Assembly (NCBI GenBank): GCA_046590705.1
Contig: JBKJUK010000395.1
Location: 1 to 8,470 of the forward strand
DNA from: JBKJUK01 sp046590705
Lineage (GTDB): Bacteria > Acidobacteriota > Thermoanaerobaculia > Gp7-AA8
Direction of reading: 5' to 3'
Length of the DNA stretch: 8,470 nt
Program-made: the position numbers and the translations under genes
Shown: positions 1 through 7,060 of the stretch, piece by piece
Layout: each line of letters starts with the position of its first letter
How positions within the stretch are numbered: position 1 is the first letter of the stretch
Notes under the pieces: model-generated
What the model was told of the DNA's origin: nothing
Databases searched by the model: none
What the model saw: only the letters and a program-made list of their open reading frames with translations

Positions 1-1
1 G

Positions 2-421
2 CTACTCGGACGCCCTCCTTTCGGGCGCTGGAACTACCTGACCGTCGAGCGGCGTGAGATCAGAAGTTTTCCAGACGTACTGAGCGCTCCGTTGTCGAGG
101 CAATCAATTCGCACGGCGCTGCCTAGAATCTTCGTTCGGAATGGTGTCGCCATTGCAGCTCTCCAACCGGTTGACGCCGAGGTATTCGACTTCGGGCATC
201 GCGAAGGACATGGGGCCCTCACCGATGTCGGAAAGGGAGCCAGGGTGATCCGCGTGAAATATGCGAACGACCCCGTGGAATTGAACGGCGACGGTGAAAT
301 CGAAACTTTCGTCATGGCCGACGGTGAAAGAACGCTCGTCGATCCGAAGTTCCGCCGGTTCCGCTACATGATCGTCTTCAGAAGGGGCACCGAGGCTTCG
401 ATCGCACTTCCCGGGGTTTGA
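2..421 (+). CDS. 3' end of an unrecognised gene (5'-partial)
   Basis: The frame is open from the first base of the window to a TGA at 419-421, with no stop in 139 codons, so the gene begins upstream. A TTG at 92 is the first in-frame codon usable as a start, but the reading frame before it is equally open and I see no Shine-Dalgarno there, so I treat it as internal. The visible protein mixes charged and hydrophobic residues in a way typical of a globular, beta-rich domain (stretches such as GARVIRVKYAND, GEIETFVMADGE and FRRFRYMIVFRRG), with no membrane segment and no cysteine. I do not recognise the family. It shows no similarity to the GNVGIGT repeat proteins next to it, and it stops just before the remnant of that family begins. 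A real C-terminal domain is more likely than a chance frame, but the function is unknown. Confidence 0.5.
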   Translation, partial: LLGRPPFGRWNYLTVERREIRSFPDVLSAPLSRQSIRTALPRIFVRNGVAIAALQPVDAEVFDFGHREGHGALTDVGKGARVIRVKYANDPVELNGDGEIETFVMADGERTLVDPKFRRFRYMIVFRRGTEASIALPGV

Positions 422-429
422 TCGAGAGG

Positions 430-1124
430 CCGTCCGGGAACGGCGGCACTTCTACTCCCCGAACCTTCACGTTCTCGGTGCGTCTCCTGGTGTTGGAGTA
501 TTTCAGAATCAGTTTGGGCAAGTCGCGGTCGGGGTTGATGAGGATGGCGGATATCTGCAAGGGGATGATAGGAACGTCAGCCTCTTCGCAGGCACACGGC
601 GCGTATTCTTCGGAAGTGCATCCTCGGGAAACGTGGGAGTCGGAACGAAAACCCCGACCCAGAAACTCCACGTCGAAGGCAACATCTTCGTAAGCGGAAA
701 CATCAACGCCAAGTACCAGGATGTTGCGGAGTGGGTCGAAAGCGGTCATGCGCTCCAGGCCGGAACCGTTGTAGTTCTAAACCGTGAACTGAGGGATCAA
801 GTTCTTCCTTCATCGTCCGAATACGACGCTACGGTTGCCGGGGTCGTCTCGGAGAAGCCGGGTCTCATTCTCGGCGAGGTCGGCGAGTCGAAATCGATGA
901 TCGCCACGACAGGTCGCGTAAAAGTACGCGTTGATACATCACGCGCTCCGATCAGCATCGGTGATCTTCTCGTCACCAGTGCTAAATCCGGCGTCGCCAT
1001 GAAATCGGAACCAACGCAGATCAACGGCCGCAATTTCCATCAGCCCGGAACACTGATCGGGAAAGCGCACGAGCCGCTTGACTCTGGGGAATCTGAGATT
1101 CTCGTGCTGCTCAGTCTTCAGTAG
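430..1124 (+). pseudogene. truncated, frame-broken copy of the tail-fibre-like repeat protein
   Basis: From 465 to the TAG at 1122-1124 the sequence is collinear with 2452-3213 of the intact gene downstream. In frame 3 it reads LHVLGASPGVGVFQNQ, one GNVGVGTKTP-QKLHV repeat, then the C-terminal domain beginning GNINAKYQDVAEWVESG and ending EILVLLSLQ. The last 148 residues differ from the intact copy at 11 positions by my count. There is no usable start at the 5' end of this frame; the first possible one is a GTG at 633, without a clear ribosome site. At 433-459 a different frame reads SGNGGTSTP, a shortened GNVGIGTTTP motif. Only 5 nt then separate TP from LHV instead of the usual 9, so the frame is broken at about 460-464. 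Exactly one 102-bp repeat unit is missing relative to the intact copy. A short product from 633 (163 residues) cannot be excluded. Most likely a decayed tandem duplicate. Confidence 0.7.
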
Positions 1125-1380
1125 CGTCCGATGTGACGACTAGACTCCGCAAGATGGAACCCGAGTGTCGAACGCTTCGCCGCACTTCCCGCACAGCACG
1201 ATCTTCACGGCAAGCTTCATCAGCGAAGTACGCTCGATCGCGGTCTGGGGTGATGCCTGGTCGATATTTACCACCTGTAGCGGATCCGCCCAGCAGTTTC
1301 CGACTTTGGGGTTGAATTCTCTGACTGCTGTGGAATGTAAGGGCCCACGATCCGAACCCGCAAGCGGAGCTCTTTTACGA

Positions 1381-1402
1381 TGTGTCAAAAATGCGTCAAA
1401 AA
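1381..1402 (+). repeat. 11-bp tandem direct repeat, operator-like
   Basis: TGTGTCAAAAA (1381-1391) is followed directly by TGCGTCAAAAA (1392-1402), matching at 10 of 11 positions. The period is close to one turn of the DNA helix, so the two copies would lie on the same face, as tandem regulator sites often do. It lies about 140-160 bp before the likely start at 1541, inside the gene-free stretch. A regulator binding site is an inference; short A-rich repeats also arise by slippage. Confidence 0.35.
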
Positions 1403-1486
1403 GGGAAGGAAACATCTTGCACTGTGCTTGAATCTGAGTTACCTTCCGCGCTTCAACTAATAAATGAAGCGAACTTTCCGGCGCGT

Positions 1487-1523
1487 AGAAGAGCGGCGTT
1501 TTGTGGTTTCTTCTCGCCCGCTC
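1487..1523 (+). promoter_or_regulatory. two overlapping inverted repeats in the 5' leader
   Basis: AGAAGA (1487-1492) pairs with TCTTCT (1509-1514), and GAGCGG (1491-1496) pairs with CCGCTC (1518-1523). The left arms share two bases and the right arm of the first lies in the loop of the second, so the two hairpins cannot form fully at once. They end a few bases before the AGGAGA ribosome site of the downstream gene and could affect access to it. Each arm is only 6 bp, so chance is a fair explanation. There is no T-run after the arms, which speaks against a terminator. Confidence 0.25.
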
Positions 1524-1527
1524 GACC

Positions 1528-1533
1528 AGGAGA
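1528..1533 (+). promoter_or_regulatory. Shine-Dalgarno site AGGAGA for the ATG at 1541
   Basis: AGGAGA is followed by 7 nt and then ATG at 1541. This is the best ribosome site in the window. It marks 1541 as the real start of the tail-fibre-like gene, even though that ATG is in a different frame from the gene body. Confidence 0.7.
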
Positions 1534-1540
1534 CTTTCCC

Positions 1541-1602
1541 ATGACGAAATCGGTTCCTACCACTAACAGCCAAAATGGCCGCCATTCCTTCGCGCTCCTT
1601 TT
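1541..1602 (+). other. out-of-frame signal-peptide start of the tail-fibre-like gene
   Basis: Reading from the ATG at 1541 gives MTKSVPTTNSQNGRHSFALL, a normal polar and positively charged start of a signal peptide. The frame of the gene body supplies the missing hydrophobic part and cleavage site, FVFSVLFLFTQSICAQW, beginning at 1600. The two halves join perfectly if one T is added to the TTTT at 1599-1602. This indicates a 1-nt deletion in the gene, or an error in the assembled sequence. Without it the start codon with the strong ribosome site would lead into a frame ending at 1693. No canonical slippery heptamer is present, so programmed frameshifting is less likely. Confidence 0.65.
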
Positions 1603-3213
1603 GTGTTCAGCGTGCTGTTCCTCTTCACCCAATCAATCTGCGCCCAGTGGACCAGCGGGACTGACATCTCGAATACCAATGCTGGGAATGTAGGAATCGG
1701 GACGGCAGCGCCAGCTGCGAAGCTTCATGTGGCTTCCGGATCTCCTTTCATCGTGCTTCAAAATACGATTCAGGCTGCGTCTTCTCCGGCTGTCTACGGA
1801 TATCTGTCACTTCGGGATTCGGCGGGAACGGAATACGGATGGTTCGGTGATGGCTCGGGGGGTGACAACTTTCTGACTGTTTACGGCGGTGTGCGCCACG
1901 GCGTCTCGATTTACTCCGGCGGCCAGAACGTCATATACATCCCAACGTCAGGAAATGTCGGCATCGGGACAACCACCCCGACTAAGAGACTCGACGTAGT
2001 TGGGGACACGAAGGTCACTGGAGTCTTGACCGTGGCCGGAAAGGGGCTTTTTTATGGGGATCAGTGGTATGCGCCGACATCAGGAAATGCCACTGATTAC
2101 TTCGGCGGCGGGGCGCAGCATGCATACGGAATCTACGGAACATCGGAGGGTGACGGATCCGCTTACACCTATGGAGTTGCCAACGGCACGAGCGATTACA
2201 AAGGCGGACGGGCCGGAGCTTTGTTCAAAGGCGGCGACGGTTACAACTATGCCGGTGGAGGCGCCGGATTGGTAGCTTTGGGAGGAACGACTTCTCAAGG
2301 GATTGGATCATCTTCGGAGGGCGGCGCCGGGATCTACGCACGCGGCGGCCTTAATGCCAATGGTGCCACCTACGCTCCCGCCGGATACTTTGCCGGTAAT
2401 GTCTTTACGACCGGAAATCTCGGAATAGGAACCATTAGTCCGGTGTCCAAGCTTCACGTTCTTGGCACGTCTCCTGGCGTTGGAGTATTTCAGAATCAGT
2501 CTGGGCAAGTTGCAGTCGGGGTTGATGCGAATGGCGGATACTTGCAGGCGGATGGATCCAACGTCAGCCTGTACGCAGGCGCGCAGCGGGTAATCTTTGG
2601 AAATGCCTCCACTGGAAACGTCGGAATCGGCACTACGACCCCGACCGAGAAACTGCATGTCGTCGGAAATGGGACCTTCACTGGATCTGTGAACGGCGGA
2701 AGCGGAAACTTCACGGGGAACGTCGGGATCGGCACGACGACACCGACTGAGAAACTCCACGTCGTAGGAAACATCTTCGTAAGCGGAAACATTAACGCCA
2801 AGTACCAGGATGTAGCGGAGTGGGTCGAGAGCGGTCATGCGCTTCGTGCCGGAACCGTGGTAGTTCTGAATCCTGAACTGAGGGACCAGGTCCTTCCATC
2901 ATCGTCCGAGTACGACACGTCGGTTGCCGGCGTCGTCTCGGAGAAACCGGGCCTCCTCCTTGGCGAGGCCGGAGAGTCAAAGTCGATGATCGCCACGACA
3001 GGCCGCGTGAAAGTACGCGTTGATGCATCACGCGCTCCGATCCGTATCGGTGATCTTCTCGTCACCAGTGCTAAATCCGGCGTCGCCATGAAATCGGAGC
3101 CAACGCAGATCAATGGCCGCAATTTCCATCAGCCTGGAACACTGATAGGGAAAGCGCTCGAGCCGCTCCCCTCCGGGGAAGCCGAGATCCTCGTGTTGCT
3201 GAGCCTTCAGTAG
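1603..3213 (+). CDS. exported tail-fibre-like repeat protein with conserved C-terminal domain
   Basis: The uninterrupted frame starts at a GTG (1603) and codes for 536 residues; the natural start is probably the frame-shifted ATG at 1541. Residues 1-14 form the end of a signal peptide with likely cleavage near SICA|QW. Five copies of a GNVGIGTTTP-x3-LHV motif lie at about residues 27, 116, 270, 337 and 371, a pattern known from tail-fibre-like and adhesin-like proteins. Residues about 165-268 are rich in Gly, Tyr, Ala and Ser with YG-type repeats. The C-terminal domain (about 395-536) starts INAKYQDVAEW, contains VAGVVSEKPG, GRVKVRVD, IGDLLVTS and PGTLIGKALEPL, and ends in SLQ. It recalls autoproteolytic or chaperone-like caps of phage appendages (Peptidase_G2 type), but that link is an inference. 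A cell-surface fibre or adhesin, probably oligomeric, is the likely role. The next gene begins 39 bp after the stop. Confidence 0.8.
   Translation: MFSVLFLFTQSICAQWTSGTDISNTNAGNVGIGTAAPAAKLHVASGSPFIVLQNTIQAASSPAVYGYLSLRDSAGTEYGWFGDGSGGDNFLTVYGGVRHGVSIYSGGQNVIYIPTSGNVGIGTTTPTKRLDVVGDTKVTGVLTVAGKGLFYGDQWYAPTSGNATDYFGGGAQHAYGIYGTSEGDGSAYTYGVANGTSDYKGGRAGALFKGGDGYNYAGGGAGLVALGGTTSQGIGSSSEGGAGIYARGGLNANGATYAPAGYFAGNVFTTGNLGIGTISPVSKLHVLGTSPGVGVFQNQSGQVAVGVDANGGYLQADGSNVSLYAGAQRVIFGNASTGNVGIGTTTPTEKLHVVGNGTFTGSVNGGSGNFTGNVGIGTTTPTEKLHVVGNIFVSGNINAKYQDVAEWVESGHALRAGTVVVLNPELRDQVLPSSSEYDTSVAGVVSEKPGLLLGEAGESKSMIATTGRVKVRVDASRAPIRIGDLLVTSAKSGVAMKSEPTQINGRNFHQPGTLIGKALEPLPSGEAEILVLLSLQ
2452..3213 (+). 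repeat. segment duplicated at 465-1124 (long direct repeat)
   Basis: This 762-bp segment of the intact gene aligns end to end with the 660 bp at 465-1124. The length difference is 102 bp, exactly one internal repeat unit. Most base differences I see are at third codon positions. The similarity ends at the stop codons of both copies, so the duplication covers coding sequence only. Confidence 0.8.
2614..2772 (+). repeat. 102-bp-period internal repeat (GNVGIGTTTPTEKLHVVG)
   Basis: 2614-2670 and 2716-2772 are near copies 102 bp apart, both coding GNVGIGTTTPTEKLHVVG. Their differences are mainly silent. The partial upstream copy has one such unit in place of two, so this unit is gained or lost as a block of 34 residues. 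Confidence 0.75.
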
Positions 3214-3243
3214 TTCTACGCCGATGAGTACACAGCGAACGAT

Positions 3244-3247
3244 GGAG
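3244..3247 (+). promoter_or_regulatory. Shine-Dalgarno site GGAG for the ATG at 3253
   Basis: GGAG followed by 5 nt and ATG at 3253. It supports this start over the ATG at 3331, which has no visible ribosome site but would give a more standard signal peptide. Confidence 0.5.
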
Positions 3248-3252
3248 TTCAC

Positions 3253-3996
3253 ATGCCTCATTTGACAACGATGTCTCCCGCTACTATTGCGAGCCGAAAC
3301 ACTCCGAATCCTTACGCGCCGTACCGTGCCATGACGCGGAGGATCTTCCGCTTCCTCTTGGTGCTCGGCTTTGTGATGACGAGTGCAACGTTCGCACAGG
3401 CCGAACTCACCGCGCAGATCGTCGGCGATCAGATACGGATGTCCGGCCTGAAGGCGGGCGGATCTGCAGCTGTCTTCGGCATCTCGCGATTCTCTGACGG
3501 ATACGACGCCGAGGTCGTACGGCACGAATTCATTGCTGTTGACGAGGATGCGGATGGAAACGCGTCCATCAAAGCGACTCGACCATTCCCACTTCGGACG
3601 ATCGTAGTGGTTGTTGACCTACAAAGCGGTGCGTACGCTTCGGTCCTTCCGGAACGCTACCGGCATGCACGCGCGTGGCAATTTAACTACTCCCGCCTCA
3701 AAGTAAACAAAGACGGACTGCTGGATGCATTGGTTGAGAACCTCGAGACCGCAGAACTGCTTCTGGTTCGCCCCTCGGTGGGCGCGTGGCGTTTGTCTGC
3801 CGCAGATGGTGGAGAGGCAGACGCCGATAAGAAATCTGATAGACAACTGCGGCTGGCACTCGCATCTTTCGTTTCTCTTCGAATGAGTCCACCGGGTACG
3901 AGAGACAAACTACCTAAAGATTTCAAAAAGAATGACGTAATCGTTTTGATCGAACCGAATCTCATGGGGTACTACGTTGGACAGCTTGAAAAGTAG
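3253..3996 (+). CDS. exported protein of unknown family
   Basis: The protein has 247 residues from the ATG at 3253, which has a GGAG site 5 nt upstream. A typical Sec signal peptide begins only at Met27 (ATG 3331): MTRRIFRFLLVLGFVMTSAT with cleavage near AQA|EL, residue 50. So either the start is 3331 or the signal has an unusually long N-region. The mature part is about 197 residues and looks beta-rich: GDQIRMSGLKAGGSAAVFGI, an acidic DEDADGN loop, RTIVVVVDLQSG, ELLLVRPSVGAWRLSAADGG, and near the end DVIVLIEPNLMGYYVGQLEK. I cannot name the family or see a catalytic motif. Its 3' end overlaps the RHS gene by 20 nt and it follows the fibre-like gene by 39 nt. Joint translation with the RHS gene suggests a partner role such as a chaperone, anchor or accessory surface subunit, but nothing in the sequence proves it. 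Confidence 0.8.
   Translation: MPHLTTMSPATIASRNTPNPYAPYRAMTRRIFRFLLVLGFVMTSATFAQAELTAQIVGDQIRMSGLKAGGSAAVFGISRFSDGYDAEVVRHEFIAVDEDADGNASIKATRPFPLRTIVVVVDLQSGAYASVLPERYRHARAWQFNYSRLKVNKDGLLDALVENLETAELLLVRPSVGAWRLSAADGGEADADKKSDRQLRLALASFVSLRMSPPGTRDKLPKDFKKNDVIVLIEPNLMGYYVGQLEK
3966..3969 (+). promoter_or_regulatory. ribosome site GGGG for the TTG at 3977
   Basis: GGGG with a 7-nt spacer precedes the TTG at 3977, inside the end of the upstream gene. It favours 3977 over the in-frame TTG at 3986. Both give a good signal peptide. Confidence 0.4.
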
Positions 3997-6900
3997 AACG
4001 GCGAAGAAGATTTTCCTGGTCGCCGCTCTGGTGTCCGTTCATCTGAGCGGCACCTACGCAGTCGCACAACAACATCCGAATCAGGCCATCGGCCTCGGGT
4101 CGAACGTCAGCGCGGTTGGCGCGATCGACCATGTGAACGCCTTCAACGGGAATCTCACCATCACGATACCGATCGGGCAGAAGTATATGGTCAACGGAAA
4201 TATGTCATATGGGTTGACCCTCGTCTATAACGGCAAGCCGTGGGATCACCAGCAACGGGAATATAATGATCCAGAAGGCCGAAAGAGCGTAACGCAAGCC
4301 ATTCCGAATACGCGTTCGAACGCGGGAAATGGCTGGCTACTTACTTTCGGAAAGCTGATACCTCCTGGTGATCCCACCAATAACTCCGGCCCTGAGAATT
4401 TGTGGCTCTATGAGTCAGCGGATGGTGCGCATCACCGTTTCTATCCAAAGATGCATCCTGGCGGGACGGTTACCCCGGATGTTACGTATACCGGTGATGG
4501 CACATTCCTTAGAATGACGAATGATTACGGAGCGCGTCGCCTCGAGTTTCCGACGAACGTACGTCACTCCTTCGACGCCGATGGCAAATTCGTACAGATG
4601 ACAGACCAGTTCGGCAATGAGATGCATCGGAATTACACCGACACGGAGGAGAATTTCAACGATTCGACAGGACGGGTAACAACACTGAGTTACAGCGAAG
4701 TTCGACACGTCGCCCGCGTGACGCTCCCGGCCGTCAACAGCTCGAGTGCTACCTATTTTCTCGTCTTCGAAGACGAAATCATCTCGCGCTCATCGACGAA
4801 CAGAGACTCGTTGCTGCCGGCAACCGCGCTCGTCACATTACTGAAAGAACTCGTGCTGCCGGATGGGACAAAGTACAGCTTCGATTACTACAAAGGTGAC
4901 AAAGTTACAACGAGTCGACAGGTCTGTAATCCTGATGTTTCGGGCGATGATTGCTCGAACGCGTTTTCCGGACATCTGAAGAGCGTCACGCTGCCGACGC
5001 TTGGCCGCATCGAGTACAACTACCGCGGTTACTTTTTTCCCGGGACGTATCCGGGAAAGGAATATCGATCCAGCTCCACCGGCCTCTCCAAGAGACGCCT
5101 CGTGACTTTGGGAAGTTCCACCGAAGCGGAATGGCAATACCAGACCGAAAAGGTTTATACCTGCGCGACCTGCTTTTCATATCGGGAACTCAAAAACAGC
5201 CGGATCAACCCCGATGGATCGAAGCTCGAATCGTATTTCTCGGTAGCAAACGTGAGCGATCCACCATGGTTAGAGAGGGACTACAGCCTGCCATTCACCA
5301 GACGTATATCAGATAGCGGCGGGCGCTCACTTTCAGCACGGCTCTTCGCTCCCGGGAACAGCGAGCCACTACGGTCGACCTACGTTTCCTACGAAATGGA
5401 CACGGTAGACGACTTTTACGCGGCGGAGTACTTCGATCTGAATCGTCGCGTTAAATCGACCGCCAGCATTTTCAACGACGACGCGGACAAATACCTCGAG
5501 GTTACGTTCTCTGATTACGACGGGCTGGGACACTATCGAACGACGACCACTGGCGGCAACTTTGGCGTAGGAAACGTGAGGTCGTCGTTTGTGAACTGGA
5601 ACCCTGCTGCCGGAACCTATCCTGGGAACTTCACCCTGCCCGACCCGGCGTCCACCTGGTTGATCAGTAAATTCACCGAGACAAGTTTCACCGAAGGCTT
5701 AGCAACGGCGAAGAAAGAGTTCTGCTTCGATGATATGACCGGAGCCTTGAATTCTCAGCGAACACTGGCCGGCTCGACGCGGGGTGCCAGCGACCTCGTG
5801 AAACGCTGGACCCGAAACGCAGACGGCAATATCACGACCGAGGAGAGTTTTGGAGGCGATACGCAGTCGGTCGGTACCGGCTCGGTACTGTGCGCGCTTT
5901 CATTTCCGCTACAACCTCGTTATCTCCTAAAGCATGAATACCTGAGAGGGATTCCGATCACCTCCAGATACTACAACCCTACTTCTCCAACTCTTCCTCT
6001 TCCGTTTTACGTCATGGAGCGTTCGTTGGACGCGCGTACAGGATTGACGACAGAGTCAAAGGACTCCGCGGGCCTCATAACCCAATTTACCTACGACACG
6101 AGCAACCGCGTCACGCGCGTCACCAAGCCGTCCGGTGCATTCACGGAATACAAATATATCAATGCGACAGCTTCCACTCCTGCTCGGGTGGAGACGACCG
6201 AACATCTTACTGCGCAGGCCTGCACAGCACCGTTGATTACCACCCAGCCGCAATCCAGCAGCGTGACGTCAGGAACTCCTGTCACGCTCCAGGTTGCTGC
6301 AAGCGGTTCCACACCTCTGACCTATACATGGGAGGTTTCCAATAACGGGGTCTTTCAGCCAGCGGGAAGCGGCACATCGCTCACGGTTTCACCGCAGAGC
6401 ACCTCGACCTATCGAGCGCGGGTCGTGAATGGTTGCGGGGATGTTCCCAGCACTACCGCGACGATCACGGTGATTACGCTTCCAGCGCCATATGGAGTCA
6501 CGGCAACCGCATCGGTCAGCAATCAGATTTCCATCAAGTGGAGCGCGGATCCGTCCGTGTCGAGTTACAGGATCGAACGATCAACGGACAACATGAACTA
6601 CTCGGTGATCGGCTCCCACACCGACTCTGCCGCGACCATCCCTACCTTTACAGACACCACGGTGTCCTCTCCCAACGCGTACTTGTACCGAATCCGTTCA
6701 GTGAACGGAGCGAATGTATCGGCGCCTAGTTTGCCGGATCTCAGCACAATGTTTCTCTTTTTTGAACCGCAGCTCTTCATTGGTTCCACCCTTATTCGTG
6801 CCACCCATTTCACGGACTTGCGCACCGTAGTGAACTCTGTGCGAGCCCTCGCTGGAATGGCACCGGCAGCATGGACGAATTCCGTTATTGTCGGCGGCAT

Positions 6901-7060
6901 CGTGCGCGCGGTTGATCTTCAGGAACTGCGCACGAATCTGAATCAGGCGCGAGGTGCGTTGGGACTGCCTACCATCTCATATGAGGATCCGACGGTGACA
7001 GTGGGCGTCACCAGTATCCGGGCAGCGCACATCGAGCAGCTGCGGGATGGCGTCCGTTGA
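3977..7060 (+). CDS. exported RHS-type protein with Ig-like, FN3 and IRAxH-LR repeat modules
   Basis: A 1027-residue protein with a TTG start overlapping the previous gene by 20 nt. The signal peptide (residues 1-30) cleaves near AVA|QQ. Residues about 45-70 (AIDHVNAFNGNLTITIPIG) are the usual start of secreted RHS shells, followed by a long RHS-like region with strand and turn motifs such as LVLPDGTKYSFDYYKGD. Clear YD-type repeats lie at about 690-745 (GLITQFTYDTSNRVTRVTKP). About 749-833 is an Ig-like domain (LITTQPQSSSVTSGTPVTL, with Cys near each end), about 834-920 a fibronectin III domain (SYRIERSTDNMNYSVIG), and about 940-1027 three I/V-R-A-x-H/D-x3-L-R repeats. No RHS core-end motif (DPxG) and no toxin domain is present, so this is an N-terminal shell half or a stand-alone surface protein. 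The next gene continues the YD-repeat theme from an overlapping start, which suggests the two work together. Confidence 0.85.
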   Translation: MDSLKSRTAKKIFLVAALVSVHLSGTYAVAQQHPNQAIGLGSNVSAVGAIDHVNAFNGNLTITIPIGQKYMVNGNMSYGLTLVYNGKPWDHQQREYNDPEGRKSVTQAIPNTRSNAGNGWLLTFGKLIPPGDPTNNSGPENLWLYESADGAHHRFYPKMHPGGTVTPDVTYTGDGTFLRMTNDYGARRLEFPTNVRHSFDADGKFVQMTDQFGNEMHRNYTDTEENFNDSTGRVTTLSYSEVRHVARVTLPAVNSSSATYFLVFEDEIISRSSTNRDSLLPATALVTLLKELVLPDGTKYSFDYYKGDKVTTSRQVCNPDVSGDDCSNAFSGHLKSVTLPTLGRIEYNYRGYFFPGTYPGKEYRSSSTGLSKRRLVTLGSSTEAEWQYQTEKVYTCATCFSYRELKNSRINPDGSKLESYFSVANVSDPPWLERDYSLPFTRRISDSGGRSLSARLFAPGNSEPLRSTYVSYEMDTVDDFYAAEYFDLNRRVKSTASIFNDDADKYLEVTFSDYDGLGHYRTTTTGGNFGVGNVRSSFVNWNPAAGTYPGNFTLPDPASTWLISKFTETSFTEGLATAKKEFCFDDMTGALNSQRTLAGSTRGASDLVKRWTRNADGNITTEESFGGDTQSVGTGSVLCALSFPLQPRYLLKHEYLRGIPITSRYYNPTSPTLPLPFYVMERSLDARTGLTTESKDSAGLITQFTYDTSNRVTRVTKPSGAFTEYKYINATASTPARVETTEHLTAQACTAPLITTQPQSSSVTSGTPVTLQVAASGSTPLTYTWEVSNNGVFQPAGSGTSLTVSPQSTSTYRARVVNGCGDVPSTTATITVITLPAPYGVTATASVSNQISIKWSADPSVSSYRIERSTDNMNYSVIGSHTDSAATIPTFTDTTVSSPNAYLYRIRSVNGANVSAPSLPDLSTMFLFFEPQLFIGSTLIRATHFTDLRTVVNSVRALAGMAPAAWTNSVIVGGIVRAVDLQELRTNLNQARGALGLPTISYEDPTVTVGVTSIRAAHIEQLRDGVR
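6794..7057 (+). repeat. three IRAxHxxxLR protein repeats at the end of the RHS-type gene
   Basis: The coding sequence repeats a motif at residues 940 (IRATHFTDLRTVVNSVR), 976 (VRAVDLQELRTNLNQAR) and 1014 (IRAAHIEQLRDGVR), spaced 36 and 38 residues apart. The third is cut short by the stop codon. Repeats of this look occur at the C-terminal end of multi-domain secreted proteins in Acidobacteriota, as far as I recall. I know of no established function; helical pairs for docking or surface attachment are plausible. Confidence 0.65.
7044..7047 (+). promoter_or_regulatory. ribosome site GGGA for the TTG at 7057
   Basis: GGGA lies 9 nt before the TTG at 7057, inside the last codons of the upstream RHS gene. 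Together with the TTGA start/stop overlap it points to translational coupling. Confidence 0.4.

Larger units (their letters stand above)
1125..1540 (+). other. gene-free stretch upstream of the tail-fibre-like gene
   Basis: Homology between the two tail-fibre-like copies stops at their stop codons, so this stretch is not part of the duplication. Short open frames exist on both strands but none has a ribosome site, family resemblance or convincing composition. No strong intrinsic terminator follows the TAG at 1122-1124. The last 160 bp hold an 11-bp tandem repeat (1381-1402), an AT-rich TAATAAAT at 1458-1465 and two overlapping inverted repeats just before the ribosome site. This is where a promoter and leader for the downstream operon should lie, although I could not pick a clear -35/-10 pair. 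Confidence 0.5.

Noticed and set aside
418..693. Plus-strand 91-codon frame between the first gene and the truncated copy
   Set aside because: Apart from a short SGNGGTSTP relic it is the out-of-frame reading of the collinear fibre-like sequence, so it is not a separate gene.
378..749. Minus-strand frames at 378-749 and 2308-2838 with similar proteins
   Set aside because: Their similarity follows from the duplicated DNA of the fibre-like gene; both are antisense shadows of the conserved + strand domain.
1089..1101. Palindrome GAATCT-G-AGATTC near the end of the truncated copy
   Set aside because: Lies inside former coding sequence, is not kept in the intact copy, and has no T-run, so not a terminator.
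1140..1415. Minus-strand frame ending in CGKCGEAFDTRVPSCGV, like half of a zinc ribbon
   Set aside because: Only one CxxC and a lone Cys before the stop, no ribosome site, and no second knuckle in any frame nearby. It could be a tiny gene remnant but the evidence is too thin.
1417..1445. Possible promoter TTGCAC - 17 bp - TACCTT
   Set aside because: Only about three of six matches in each box; such matches are common by chance.
1595..1605. Programmed -1 frameshift site at CTCCTTTTG
   Set aside because: It does not match the X-XXY-YYZ slippery pattern and slippage would leave mismatched tRNA pairing; a single-base deletion explains it better.
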